A DNA stretch of 64,000 bases from the NCBI RefSeq assembly GCF_042429765.1, contig NZ_JBHLZU010000030.1, positions 1 through 64,000 of the forward strand, read 5' to 3'. The notes beneath the pieces are model-generated. The model made no database searches. It worked only from the letters and a program-made list of their open reading frames with translations, and was not told the origin of the DNA. Below are positions 17,013-25,353 of the stretch, one piece after another; within the stretch, counting starts at the first letter, position 1; each line of letters starts with the position of its first letter. The position numbers were made by a program, and so were the translations under genes. Origin of the DNA: Allokutzneria oryzae (GTDB taxonomy: Bacteria > Actinomycetota > Actinomycetes > Mycobacteriales > Pseudonocardiaceae).

Positions 17013-17420
17013 ATGGACTGCGTGCTCCGCTTCCTCCTCAACGTGATCTGGCTGGTGTTCGGCGGGTTCTGGTTGGCGGTGGGCTACGCCGTCGCCGGGC
17101 TGGTCTGCTGCGTCCTCATCGTGACGATCCCGTTCGGGATCGCCGCGTTCCGCAACGCCAACTTCTGCCTGTGGCCCTTCGGCCGGACGCTGGTCAAGCG
17201 CGGTGGCGCCGGCATCGGCTCTGCGCTGGGCAACGTGCTGTGGCTGGTGCTCGCGGGCTGGTGGCTGGCGCTGCTGCACGTGGTCACCGGCGTGGTCCAG
17301 TGCGTGACGATCGTCGGCATCCCGCTCGGGCTCGCCAACATCAAGATGTTCCGCGTCGCGCTGTGGCCGCTCGGCCGCGAGGTCGCCTGGATTGACGACA
17401 GGCTGGGCTTCACCAGGTGA
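17013..17420 (+). CDS. YccF domain inner-membrane protein
   Basis: A 135-residue protein with two copies of the YccF (DUF307) repeat. LLNVIWLVFGGFWLAVGYAV and VTIPFGIAAFRNANFCLWPFGRTLV are echoed by LGNVLWLVLAGWWLALLHVV and VGIPLGLANIKMFRVALWPLGREV. Four TM helices are predicted. It corresponds to Rv0870c in the M. tuberculosis order. Function is unknown. ATG 17013 starts the conserved domain. Confidence 0.9.
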   Translation: MDCVLRFLLNVIWLVFGGFWLAVGYAVAGLVCCVLIVTIPFGIAAFRNANFCLWPFGRTLVKRGGAGIGSALGNVLWLVLAGWWLALLHVVTGVVQCVTIVGIPLGLANIKMFRVALWPLGREVAWIDDRLGFTR

Positions 17421-17540
17421 ACCGCCCGCGTGTCCCCCGGACGAGGAAGCGCACGGTGAGCTAGAACACAGTCGCGTGTGATCCTCCTCCTCTGCCGGAT
17501 CTCTGTCGTGACAAGTTCGGACTTCGATCGGGGGTGCCCG

Positions 17541-17855
17541 ATGACCGTGGACCGCGAACTGGGGCAGATCGCCGAAGCGATCGATCGCGCCATGCACCGG
17601 ATCTCCACCGCACAGACCGACCCGAGCTGGGAGCACGTGGAGTGGCTCCGGCTCAAGGCGGACCTGCTAGACCGGCTGGCCGCCGCCCAGCGCGGCACCG
17701 GCCAGATCGCCCGCCGCGCCGAGCTGATCCGGGACCGCGCCGAGCGGATGGCCGACGAGCTGACCAGGATCATCCCGGCCGCCCCGCCCGGTCAGCACCG
17801 TGCCGAGGTGGTCCAGCTCTGGGCGGACGGCTCCCGCGCGGCCGCGGAACGCTGA
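17541..17855 (+). CDS. Small helical protein of unknown function
   Basis: A 104-residue all-helical polar protein: RELGQIAEAIDRAMHRISTA, a short WEHVEW segment, then a long Ala/Arg/Leu-rich helix and RADERMADELTRIIPAA-like end. It has no signal or TM segment. ATG 17541 follows GGGGGTG. It lies directly upstream of, and in the same direction as, the ESX-type cassette. It could be a WXG100-like accessory, but no WxG is present. No family was recognised. Confidence 0.6.
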   Translation: MTVDRELGQIAEAIDRAMHRISTAQTDPSWEHVEWLRLKADLLDRLAAAQRGTGQIARRAELIRDRAERMADELTRIIPAAPPGQHRAEVVQLWADGSRAAAER

Positions 17856-17926
17856 CTTCCGCACTCCCCGGCGAGCGTCTTCCCGTACCGTCCGGTATGT
17901 GATCGGATCGGCGACGAGGGGGAGCC

Positions 17927-19072
17927 GTGTCGGAGGACCGTCACTTCAGCGGTGGGGACAACTACGAGTCCAAGTCCCTTGAGGAACTCAGGACTCTGTT
18001 GAACTACGACCAGGCCGCGCTCGCGGCCCAGCTCGCCGACGAGATCGGTAAGCGCGGCGCGGCGGCGAAGCGGCTCGCCGACGGCATGAACGAACTGGCG
18101 ACGAAGCTCGCGGGCCGCTGGCAGTCGACCTCGGTGGACAAGGCCAAGGCCGCGGGTGACCTGCTTCGCGGCTACGGCGACGAACAGGAGCTGATCGCAC
18201 AGCAGATCGGAACGCCGTTCGCGTCCATGGTTCACGTCCTCAAGCAGGTGTCGGAGCAGGCCAAGGAACTCACGATGTCCGGGCCGGAGATCCCGAAGAA
18301 GCTGCCGTCCGGGCTGACGCCGGACCAGATCGTGGTCCTCAACGAACACATCGCTCGTCGTGAACAGGCCAAGGAGGCGCTGCGCCAGGAAGCGATCGAG
18401 CTGGGGCGCGCCGTGGACAGCGAGGCACATCGCACTGATCAGGTGGCTCCCCGCTTCAACGACGTCCCTGCCGTTTTCAACGCCGACCCCCCACCGACAC
18501 CGCGCCCCCCTGGTGGTGGAGGAGGCGGTGGCGGGGGCGGGTGGACTCCTCCCGGGACCTTGCCAGGAGAGCGAGGCAGCACCCCACCGCCCGTGGAACA
18601 ACCTCACCCCAGGCCGACCCCGCTCCCCACGCCCAACGAGAACCCGGGGTGGCGTCCAGGCGAGATTGAGCAGGTGAGGTGGGAACGCCCAGGTAACGGC
18701 CCAGTCGATGGCGGGATGTCCGGGGGCGGCGGGCTCGGCGGACTCGACTCCGGCCGCGGCGCGACCGGTTCTGGCGGCTCACTGGGCGCCTTCGGCGGCG
18801 GAGTCCTCGGCGGCGGCCCAGGCGCTGACACCGGACGAGGCTCTTCGCCCGGCCGCGCTCCAGCCGTGCCCGGCCGTGGCCCCAGCGCACCTCCCGGTGG
18901 CGGCGTTCCCGGCACAGCCGGGCGCAGTGGCTCCGGCGGCGGCTTCATGCAGCCCGCGGTGCAGGGCACCGGTCAGCGGGCGGAGGACGAGGAGCACCAG
19001 CGCCGGTACCCGTACGTGGAGGATCTGATCGGCGAGCTGCCCAAGGTGGCGCCACCAGTGATTGGGGAGTGA
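17927..19072 (+). CDS. ESX-type (type VII secreted) protein with helical N-terminus and Gly/Pro-rich tail
   Basis: A 381-residue protein. Residues 1-170 are helical and WXG100/PPE-like (LNYDQAALAAQLADEIGKRG, LATKLAGRWQSTSVDKAKAAGD with W-Q-S in place of WxG). Residues 185-350 are a Gly/Pro/Ser low-complexity stretch including a ten-glycine run. The C-terminus RRYPYVEDLIGELP contains Y-x-x-x-E, the general type VII secretion signal form. GTG 17927 follows GGGGGAGCC. It begins a tightly packed set with a second helical protein, a DUF3558 lipoprotein and EspG, so it is probably the secreted effector. No toxin domain is visible. Confidence 0.75.
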   Translation: MSEDRHFSGGDNYESKSLEELRTLLNYDQAALAAQLADEIGKRGAAAKRLADGMNELATKLAGRWQSTSVDKAKAAGDLLRGYGDEQELIAQQIGTPFASMVHVLKQVSEQAKELTMSGPEIPKKLPSGLTPDQIVVLNEHIARREQAKEALRQEAIELGRAVDSEAHRTDQVAPRFNDVPAVFNADPPPTPRPPGGGGGGGGGGWTPPGTLPGERGSTPPPVEQPHPRPTPLPTPNENPGWRPGEIEQVRWERPGNGPVDGGMSGGGGLGGLDSGRGATGSGGSLGAFGGGVLGGGPGADTGRGSSPGRAPAVPGRGPSAPPGGGVPGTAGRSGSGGGFMQPAVQGTGQRAEDEEHQRRYPYVEDLIGELPKVAPPVIGE

Positions 19073-19073
19073 C

Positions 19074-19463
19074 GTGTCCCGGGACGACCAGGGCAGAACG
19101 GATGGCCTCGCCCAGGTGGGCTACATGGTGTCCAGCGGCGAGATCCGCATGGACGCCGGCACCAAGGACTGGGTCACGAAGCACATGGACGAGCTGATCC
19201 TCATCGCCGAATCCGAACTTAGATCAGCACAGCAGTTCGCATTTAGGGCAAAGGCTGCCAACTTCGGAACCACGCAAGCCGGCCAGGCGATGAAGGCCAA
19301 GTTCATCCATCGCTGCTCGGACCAGCAGGGAGGACTGGTGTGGTTCTGGCAGCGATACCATGACGCCCTGGTCGAATTCAGAAAACGCATCACCGGAATG
19401 GCCGCAGCACTCGAAGCCAACGACAAGAAGGGCGCGGACCTACAGTGGAAGGCCGGCTCGTGA
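19074..19463 (+). CDS. ESX/WXG-like helical partner protein
   Basis: A 129-residue helical protein. IRMDAGTKDWVTKHMDELIL and AQQFAFRAKAANFGTTQAGQAM are followed by WFWQRYHDALVEFRKRITGMAAALEAND. This layout is common in Pseudonocardiales proteins encoded beside PPE-like genes. GTG 19074 starts one base after the upstream stop. Its own stop overlaps the next start (GTGA). It probably forms a heterodimer with the upstream protein for type VII export, by analogy with PE/PPE and EsxA/EsxB pairs. Confidence 0.7.
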   Translation: MSRDDQGRTDGLAQVGYMVSSGEIRMDAGTKDWVTKHMDELILIAESELRSAQQFAFRAKAANFGTTQAGQAMKAKFIHRCSDQQGGLVWFWQRYHDALVEFRKRITGMAAALEANDKKGADLQWKAGS

Positions 19464-20008
19464 ACAGCATTCAACAAAAGCTTGCCTGGCTGCCGGTTGT
19501 GGCCCTGAGTGCGTTGATGACCACTACCGGCTGTTCGCAAACCATCTCAGGCGAGGCAGTCGGCAACTCCGCTTCGAAGACTCAGCTCAACCCGGGCAAG
19601 ACCCCCACCGCAGCCGAATTGTGCCGGCTGATGACCCCCGGCGACTTCCCGGTTCAAGGCCAACTGGCACCAGGATCCCCCAAGCTGGAGGAAAAGTTCT
19701 CTCCCTCCTGCATGTATCAGGTGAAGATCGGCAACATCGGCGAAGTTTTCACAGCAAGCCTAACCCTGATTCCGGGCACAAAGCTTGGAGCAGAATACTT
19801 CGAAAATCGAATCGAAACGTCAGTAGCGGGGAAGCGAGCAGCTATCGGACAAGGAGAAATCCGAGGCGAATCGGGAGAATGCGGGGTAGTTTTCGAATCC
19901 AACGCGGGACTATGGGAGATCGGGGTCATCGACAACTCTGCCCCGAACCGGGACGGGTGCGCGGCGGTGCGGCATGTGGGGGAACGCGTCATTCCCCGGG
20001 TGCCGTGA
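19460..20008 (+). CDS. DUF3558 lipoprotein
   Basis: A 182-residue lipoprotein: signal peptide ending MTTTGC (lipobox-like TTGC), then a DUF3558-type domain with PTAAELCRLMTPGDFP and paired Cys residues (CMYQV, GECGVVF, DGCAAV). It is coupled to the preceding gene by GTGA and to EspG by a one-base overlap. DUF3558 lipoproteins are recurrent companions of ESX cassettes in this order. Bases 19700-19920 are markedly AT-richer than neighbours, suggesting later acquisition or relaxed codon selection. Confidence 0.85.
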   Translation: MNSIQQKLAWLPVVALSALMTTTGCSQTISGEAVGNSASKTQLNPGKTPTAAELCRLMTPGDFPVQGQLAPGSPKLEEKFSPSCMYQVKIGNIGEVFTASLTLIPGTKLGAEYFENRIETSVAGKRAAIGQGEIRGESGECGVVFESNAGLWEIGVIDNSAPNRDGCAAVRHVGERVIPRVP

Positions 20009-20760
20009 TGCGGGGACAGCGGACGCTGCGGGTCCCGGCCGTGGTGTACGAGGTGTGCTGGGAACGCCTCGGGCTCGGCGTGATGCCGTATCCGCTCGTC
20101 GTGTTCCAGCACGGGGACGACGTCGAGCAGCGGGCGCACGCGCGGGCGTGGGCGGCCGACTGGTTGGCACGGCATGGGCTTGGCGAGGACCTGGCCGCGG
20201 CGCTGCACGTTGTCGCGGACCACGAGATCGAGCTGGCGTTGGTGCACATCGACCGGGATGGCCAGAGCAGGGTCGGGTGCTTCCGGCGGGGCGGGGTTGC
20301 GCTCCGCGTCGTTCTCCGCGATGACACCGTCGAGCTGACGTGGCTGGGCGATGTCTCGCTACCCTCTGCGGCGGTCGCGGCGCTTCCCGTGCGCGGCGCG
20401 GGGCGAGGGCAGTCGGTGCAGGTTCCCGCCGAGGCCCTGGCCAAGAGCGGCGTGGGGTGGCAGCGCTCCGGGATGATCAGCGACGGTGTGGGGCCGCTGA
20501 TGGCAGCCGGGGCGGACCGCCTTCAGGCACAACGGTTCCTGACCATCTACTCCGCCGCGGCCGAGATGGGGCAGGCGTCCGCGATCCGCCCAGTGCCCGG
20601 CCGGTCCGCTTCGGTGTCGCTCGCCCAGGTCAGTTGGCTGGACACGCCGGAGGGGCGGTATGTGTCCAGCGTTCGGAGCGGGTACCTCACGGTCGCCCCG
20701 GTGACGCCTTCGGCACTGGCCACCCGGTTCGCCGAGTTGATGACCGGGTCCTTCGCCTGA
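20008..20760 (+). CDS. EspG-family ESX secretion-associated chaperone
   Basis: A 250-residue protein of the EspG family, cytosolic chaperones that bind PPE proteins and deliver them to the type VII secretion system. The family-typical opening VPAVVYEVCWERLGLGVMPYPL is followed by central strands GVALRVVLRDDTVELTWLG. The C-terminal end reads WLDTPEGRYVSSVRSGYLTVAPVTPSALATRF. ATG 20008 overlaps the DUF3558 stop by one base; GTG 20005 is an alternative. No EccA-E secretion machinery is in this window, so the cassette must use a system encoded elsewhere. Confidence 0.85.
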   Translation: MRGQRTLRVPAVVYEVCWERLGLGVMPYPLVVFQHGDDVEQRAHARAWAADWLARHGLGEDLAAALHVVADHEIELALVHIDRDGQSRVGCFRRGGVALRVVLRDDTVELTWLGDVSLPSAAVAALPVRGAGRGQSVQVPAEALAKSGVGWQRSGMISDGVGPLMAAGADRLQAQRFLTIYSAAAEMGQASAIRPVPGRSASVSLAQVSWLDTPEGRYVSSVRSGYLTVAPVTPSALATRFAELMTGSFA

Positions 20761-21507
20761 TCAGTCCAGGCCGGTCCAGCTCACCAACGAGTCCACCACC
20801 CCCACTTCTCCGTCGACGGTCAGCTCGTCCACCGGCACTCGTCGCCACAGCAGCAGGTCGAGCTGCTCCGCCGTGCCGCTGACCACCACGGACGCCGGTA
20901 CTTCGCGGTAGACCGGCACCCGCCGCGGTTGGGGGGCCGCCAACGCGATGTCCCACTCGTCGCCGGTGTCGGTGGCACGCAGCCGCACCAGGCCCTCCGG
21001 GCCGGCCCACGGCTTGCCCCACATGCACCGCTGGAGGAACTCGCGCACGCCGTCCGCGGCCAGGGCCGGGGTGAACGGAGTGGTCGCACCGAGCGCGTTC
21101 TCGGCGTCCCACCGGTGGATCAGCGCCTCGTGTGCCTGGCGGTCGGCGACCTCGGCCGCCGTGGCCAGCTTGTCCTCGGACCACCAGCACCACGAGAGCG
21201 CGTCGGGCGGGGTCTCGCGCAGTGCGGCGAGGAAGGACTCCGACCGTTCCCGCCACCACGCCAGCAGGTCGGGTCCCGGCTTGGCCTGCTCCGCCACCGC
21301 GTCCTCGTCCGGAATGGCGCCCGCGCCGCGCACAGCGTGCTCCCACCACGTCTGCACCTCGCCCAGGTGCGCGACGAGGTCGGCGACCGTCCACTCAGGA
21401 CAAGACGGGACACGGCGCCGCAGCGCGTCCGGTGTGCTGACGGCCGCCGTGAACGCCGCTGTCTGCTCGACCGTGGCGGCGAGATGGTCGATGTGGTCGG
21501 TGCCCAT
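20761..21507 (-). CDS. Mycothiol-dependent maleylpyruvate isomerase family enzyme
   Basis: A 248-residue DinB-fold protein of the MDMPI (mycothiol-dependent) family. The N-terminal four-helix metal-binding part contains VPSCPEWTVADLVAHLGEVQTWW (first His) and AEVADRQAHEALIHRWDAE (the HxxxHRxDAE motif). The C-terminal domain runs to VDGEVGVVDSLVSWTG. It likely uses mycothiol for detoxification or isomerisation. It is convergent with espG; the stop codons are adjacent. Confidence 0.88.
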   Translation of the reverse strand: MGTDHIDHLAATVEQTAAFTAAVSTPDALRRRVPSCPEWTVADLVAHLGEVQTWWEHAVRGAGAIPDEDAVAEQAKPGPDLLAWWRERSESFLAALRETPPDALSWCWWSEDKLATAAEVADRQAHEALIHRWDAENALGATTPFTPALAADGVREFLQRCMWGKPWAGPEGLVRLRATDTGDEWDIALAAPQPRRVPVYREVPASVVVSGTAEQLDLLLWRRVPVDELTVDGEVGVVDSLVSWTGLD

Positions 21508-21540
21508 GGTCGGAGAAGCTAGACCGGGGCACCGACAATC

Positions 21541-22341
21541 TCAGCTCTCCTCGCCGAACGGCCGGTCAGCCGTGCCGATGAGCTCGGCGACCGAGCTGAT
21601 CGTGCGGGTCGGCCGGTAGGGGAAGCGGTCGGCCGTCTCGATGGTGGAGATGCCCGAGAGGACCAGGATCGTGGCCAGCCCCGCTTCGAGTCCGGAGCGC
21701 ACGTCGGTGTCCATCCGGTCGCCGATCATCAGCGTGCTCTCCGAGTGGGCGCCGAGCGCGCGCAGGGCCGAGCGCATCATCAGCGGGTTGGGCTTGCCCA
21801 CGAAGTACGGGGCGCGGCCGGTGGCCCGCTCGATCAGCGCGGCGACAGAGCCCGTCGCGGGCAGCACACCCTCGCGGCTGGGCCCCGTCTCGTCCGGGTT
21901 GGTGGCGATGAACCGCGCGCCTGCCTCGACCAGGCGGATGGCCTTCGTGATCGCCTCGAAACTGTAGGTCCTGGTCTCGCCGAGCACCACGTAGTCGGGG
22001 TCGCGGTCGGTGAGCACGTAGCCGATGGAGTGCAGCGCGGTGGTCAGCCCGGCCTCGCCGATGACGTAGGCGGAGCCGTTGGGGCGCTGCGAGTCGAGGA
22101 ACTTCGCGGTCGCCAGCGCCGAGGTCCAGATCGCCTCCTCCGGCACGTCCAGGCCCGTCCGCTGGAGCCTGGCGCGCAGGTCACGCGGGGTGTAGATGGA
22201 GTTGTTGGTGAGCACCATGAACGGGATGCGCTTGTCGCGCAGCTCCGCGAGCAGCTCGTCCGCGCCGGGGATCAGGTGCTCCTCGTGCACCAGAACCCCG
22301 TCCATGTCCATCAGGTAGTTCCAGGTCACCGGCTCAGTCAC
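21541..22341 (-). CDS. HAD-IIA phosphatase, NagD-like
   Basis: A 266-residue NagD-type HAD phosphatase: motif I LMDMDGVLVH, motif II MVLTNNS, Lys in FVGKPNPLMM, motif IV LMIGDRMDTDV. It has a C2B cap between motifs II and III. GTG 22341 is chosen; it overlaps the modC stop by eight bases, so the gene is coupled to the mod operon. The substrate is likely a nucleotide or sugar monophosphate. No molybdenum role is known for this family; co-transcription may be incidental. Confidence 0.88.
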   Translation of the reverse strand: MTEPVTWNYLMDMDGVLVHEEHLIPGADELLAELRDKRIPFMVLTNNSIYTPRDLRARLQRTGLDVPEEAIWTSALATAKFLDSQRPNGSAYVIGEAGLTTALHSIGYVLTDRDPDYVVLGETRTYSFEAITKAIRLVEAGARFIATNPDETGPSREGVLPATGSVAALIERATGRAPYFVGKPNPLMMRSALRALGAHSESTLMIGDRMDTDVRSGLEAGLATILVLSGISTIETADRFPYRPTRTISSVAELIGTADRPFGEES

Positions 22342-23401
22342 GCGGCCATGATCCCCCTTGGGAGCGGCCGAGCGCAGCATGGACGCCCACCTCTGTCGCC
22401 TTCACCACGAACCAGACATCCTGACCGGGCTCCAGCCCCAGCTCGGCGACGGCTGCGGGGGTGATGTCGGCGGCCGTGCCGTCCGCGGCGCGCAGCCGGA
22501 CCAGGTCACCGCGCGGCTCCATGCCGGCGAGCCGGACGCGGAGGGCGTTGCGAGGGCTGCCGTGCGGGTTGTCCCGGTGCACCGCGACCGCCGAAGGCGA
22601 GAACACCGCGACCCCGTTCTCCCCCGGCGCGGCTGTGCTCCGACCGGCGATGACGACGCCGCTGTCGCTGTGCAGGCCGCCCTCGACCGTCGTGCCCGCT
22701 ATCAGGTTCAGCCCGGCGATCCGGGCCGCGAACGCGCTGCGCGGGCGGGTCAGCACCTCGCGACTCGGCCCCTGCTCGACGATCCGTCCGGCGTCGAGCA
22801 CGACCACCCGGTCGGCGAGCACCAAGGCGTCCAACGCGTCGTGGGTGACCACGATCGCCGGGCGGCTCTGCGCACGGAGCACCCGGCGCAGCAGCCCGCG
22901 CATGGCCGGGGCGGCGTCGATGTCGAGCGCGTTCAGCGGCTCGTCGAGCAACAGGAGGTCGGGTTCGGCGGCCAGCGCCCTGGCGAGCGCGACGCGTTGT
23001 GCCTGGCCTCCGGAGAGCTGGCGTGGTCTGCGGTCGGCGAACTCGGCGGCGTCGACCTCGGCGAGCCACCGGAGCGCGGTCTCACGGGATCCGGCACGGC
23101 GTTGTGCTCGCGGCCCGAACTCCACGTTGGCCAGGGCCGTCAGGTGCGGGAACAACAGCGGCTCCTGGGCGAGCAGCCCGATCCCGCGTTGATGCGGTTG
23201 TGCGTCGACCAGATCACGACCGCCCAGGGTGAGATGACCGGAATCGGGGCGCAGGAGCCCGGCGAGCAGGTTCATCAGCGTGGACTTGCCGGAACCGTTG
23301 GGACCGAGCACCGCGACGACCTCACCGGCCTCAAGGTCGAGCTGGACGTCCAAGGTGAACGCGCCCCTGGTGACCCGGAACCGGGACGAGAGCGCGCTCA
23401 T
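22334..23401 (-). CDS. modC: Molybdate ABC transporter ATP-binding protein ModC
   Basis: A 355-residue ABC ATPase: Walker A GPNGSGKS, Q-loop LLAQEPLLFP, signature LSGGQAQR, Walker B LLLLDEPLNALD, switch His THD. A C-terminal TOBE domain follows (NALRVRLAGMEPRGDLVRLR), the molybdate-sensing domain of ModC. Its start overlaps the modB stop (ATGA). It powers molybdate import with ModA and ModB. Confidence 0.95.
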   Translation of the reverse strand: MSALSSRFRVTRGAFTLDVQLDLEAGEVVAVLGPNGSGKSTLMNLLAGLLRPDSGHLTLGGRDLVDAQPHQRGIGLLAQEPLLFPHLTALANVEFGPRAQRRAGSRETALRWLAEVDAAEFADRRPRQLSGGQAQRVALARALAAEPDLLLLDEPLNALDIDAAPAMRGLLRRVLRAQSRPAIVVTHDALDALVLADRVVVLDAGRIVEQGPSREVLTRPRSAFAARIAGLNLIAGTTVEGGLHSDSGVVIAGRSTAAPGENGVAVFSPSAVAVHRDNPHGSPRNALRVRLAGMEPRGDLVRLRAADGTAADITPAAVAELGLEPGQDVWFVVKATEVGVHAALGRSQGGSWPRD

Positions 23402-24186
23402 CGCAGCCCCTCCACGGCACGGGGGCGAGCCACCGCGATCACCACGACCGCGATCACCACCAGCAGCAGGGAAAGAGCGACGGCCGCGTCCACATCGGAC
23501 TCACGTTGGAGGTAGATCTCCAGCGGGAGGGTGCGCGTGGTTCCCTCCAGGCTGCCCGCGAACGCGATGGTCGCGCCGAACTCCCCGAGAGCACGCGCGA
23601 AGGACAACACGACGCCGGAACCGATTCCCGGCAGCAGCAAGGGAATCGTGACTCGCCGCAGCACGGTCCACCGACCGGCTCCCAGGGTCGCGGCCACCGC
23701 TTCGTAGCGCTGACCGGCTGTGCGCAGCGCGCCTTCGAGACTCACCACCAGGAACGGCATCGCAACGAAGGTCTGGGCCAGCACCACCGCCGCAGTCGTG
23801 TACGGAAGCCGGACACCGAACGCGATGTCCAGCCATTGGCCAGCAAAGCCGTTGCGCCCCAACAAATACAGCAGCGCCAAGCCACCGACCACCGGTGGCA
23901 GCACCAAGGGCAGCAGTACCAACGCCCTCAGCAGCCGCAGACCGCGAAAGTCCGCCCGCGCCAGCACCAACGCGAGCGGACCACCGAGCAGCAGGCACAG
24001 CAGGGTCGAGAAAGCCGCCGTCCGCAACGACAAGCCGAGCGCGGACAACGCGGAGCCGCTGGTGACCAGCGCGGGCAACCCGGCCCAGTCGACCCTGCCG
24101 AGCAACCCTGCCACCGGCAGCACGATCACGGCGAAGCCGAGGAACGCGGGCGCCAACAACAGCCGGGGCAGCCCGATGCGGGTCAC
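23398..24186 (-). CDS. modB: Molybdate ABC transporter permease ModB
   Basis: A 262-residue membrane permease with five to six TM helices. The EAA coupling loop reads AVAATLGAGRWTVLRRVTIP, and the adjacent stretch GALRTAGQRYEAV is typical of ModB/CysT permeases. It overlaps modA upstream and modC downstream by four bases each, forming a coupled modABC operon. Confidence 0.95.
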   Translation of the reverse strand: MTRIGLPRLLLAPAFLGFAVIVLPVAGLLGRVDWAGLPALVTSGSALSALGLSLRTAAFSTLLCLLLGGPLALVLARADFRGLRLLRALVLLPLVLPPVVGGLALLYLLGRNGFAGQWLDIAFGVRLPYTTAAVVLAQTFVAMPFLVVSLEGALRTAGQRYEAVAATLGAGRWTVLRRVTIPLLLPGIGSGVVLSFARALGEFGATIAFAGSLEGTTRTLPLEIYLQRESDVDAAVALSLLLVVIAVVVIAVARPRAVEGLR

Positions 24187-24932
24187 GGCGGCCCGAAGCC
24201 CGCACGGGCGAGCACGTCACGACCGGCTTGGCCGCGCACCAGCTCGGCGAACTCGCGGGCGAGCTGCGCCTGCTTGCTCTTCTTCAGCAATGCCAACGGG
24301 TACTCGTTCACCGCGTCGGCGGACTCGGGGAAGTCAACGCCCTCCACCTTGCCGGGCGCGGAGAGCACGTCGGTGACGTAGACCAGACCCGCGTCGGCCT
24401 CACCCGCACCGACCTTGCCGAGCACCGACCGCACATCGGGCTCCTCGCTGACCGGTGTGAACGTCAGCTTGGCAGCGGCAGCGACCTGCTTGGTGGCGGC
24501 GCCGCACGGCACCTGCGGCGCGCATAGCACGAGCGCGGTTCCCGGTTTCGTGAGGTCAGCGAGGGACTTGACGCCCTTGGGGTTTCCCTTCGGCACCACG
24601 ATCCGCAGGGTGTTGACCGCGAAGATCTCCGAGCGGCCGTCGATCAGGTCGCTCTTCGCCACGGTGTCCATGGTGGAGGTGTTGGCGGCGGCGAACACGT
24701 CGGCGGGCGCGCCGTTGACGATCTGCTGGGCGAGGTCCGAGGAGCCGCCGAAGCTGATCCGCACGTCGACGCCGGGGTGCGAGCCCTCGAAGGACTTCTC
24801 CAGCTCCGTGAACGACTCCTTCAGCGACGCGGCCGCGAACACGGTGACGGTTCGCTGTTCCGGAGCGCTGGTGCAGGCGGCGAGCGTCAGCCCGGCGCCG
24901 AGCAGCGACAGCAGGACGGTGATGCGCTTCAT
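24183..24932 (-). CDS. modA: Molybdate-binding lipoprotein ModA
   Basis: A 249-residue substrate-binding lipoprotein with signal MKRITVLLSLLGAGLTLAAC and lipobox LAAC. Motifs of ModA follow: VFAAASLKESFTELEKSF, SFGGSSDLAQQIVNGAPADVFAAA, EADAGLVYVTDV. It captures molybdate or tungstate at the outer face of the membrane. ATG 24932 overlaps the stop of the HTH-TOBE regulator (ATGA). Confidence 0.95.
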   Translation of the reverse strand: MKRITVLLSLLGAGLTLAACTSAPEQRTVTVFAAASLKESFTELEKSFEGSHPGVDVRISFGGSSDLAQQIVNGAPADVFAAANTSTMDTVAKSDLIDGRSEIFAVNTLRIVVPKGNPKGVKSLADLTKPGTALVLCAPQVPCGAATKQVAAAAKLTFTPVSEEPDVRSVLGKVGAGEADAGLVYVTDVLSAPGKVEGVDFPESADAVNEYPLALLKKSKQAQLAREFAELVRGQAGRDVLARAGFGPP

Positions 24933-25321
24933 GGGGTCTCCACCACGACTTGGGTCGACTTGATCACGGCGACGGCGAGCACGCCCGGCCGCAGGCCGAG
25001 CTCCTCGGCGGCCTCGGAGCTCATCAGCGAGACCACGCGGTGCGGCCCGCACTGGATCTCCACCTTGGCCATGACGCGGTCGGCGACCACGTCGGTGACC
25101 AGGCCGACGAACCGGTTGCGCGCGGAGCTGCCGATGCCGGTCGGGTCGGTCGCGGCCTTCGCGCTGTCCCTGGCGTGGGCGGCCAGCTCCGCCCCGTCCA
25201 CGGCGAGGCGGCCCGCGGGGTCGCGCTGCCCGGTCAGGGTCCCGGAGTCGACGAGGCGCCGAACGGTGTCATCGCTGACGCCGAGCAGCCCGGCAGCCTC
25301 ACTAATACGAAAATGCGGCAC
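24929..25321 (-). CDS. HTH-TOBE molybdate-responsive regulator (ModE-like)
   Basis: A 130-residue two-domain protein. An excisionase/MerR-like HTH (FRISEAAGLLGVSDDTVRRLVDSG) is joined to a C-terminal TOBE/Mop molybdate-binding domain (ARNRFVGLVTDVVADRVMAKVEIQCG). This actinobacterial arrangement substitutes for ModE. GTG 25321 is used as it opens the HTH. It is the first gene of the mod operon. A perfect palindrome lies 15 bases upstream, and a related GCCGCATTTTCG sequence overlaps the start, consistent with autoregulation by molybdate. Confidence 0.85.
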   Translation of the reverse strand: MPHFRISEAAGLLGVSDDTVRRLVDSGTLTGQRDPAGRLAVDGAELAAHARDSAKAATDPTGIGSSARNRFVGLVTDVVADRVMAKVEIQCGPHRVVSLMSSEAAEELGLRPGVLAVAVIKSTQVVVETP

Positions 25322-25335
25322 GCACGAGACAGTAG

Positions 25336-25351
25336 TTCCGCATTTGCGGAA
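25336..25351. promoter_or_regulatory. Perfect palindrome upstream of the HTH-TOBE regulator
   Basis: On the minus strand it reads TTCCGCAAATGCGGAA, a perfect 7+2+7 inverted repeat, three bases from the MarR stop and 15 bases before the regulator start. It is a strong candidate operator for the mod operon. Confidence 0.55.
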
Positions 25352-25353
25352 AG

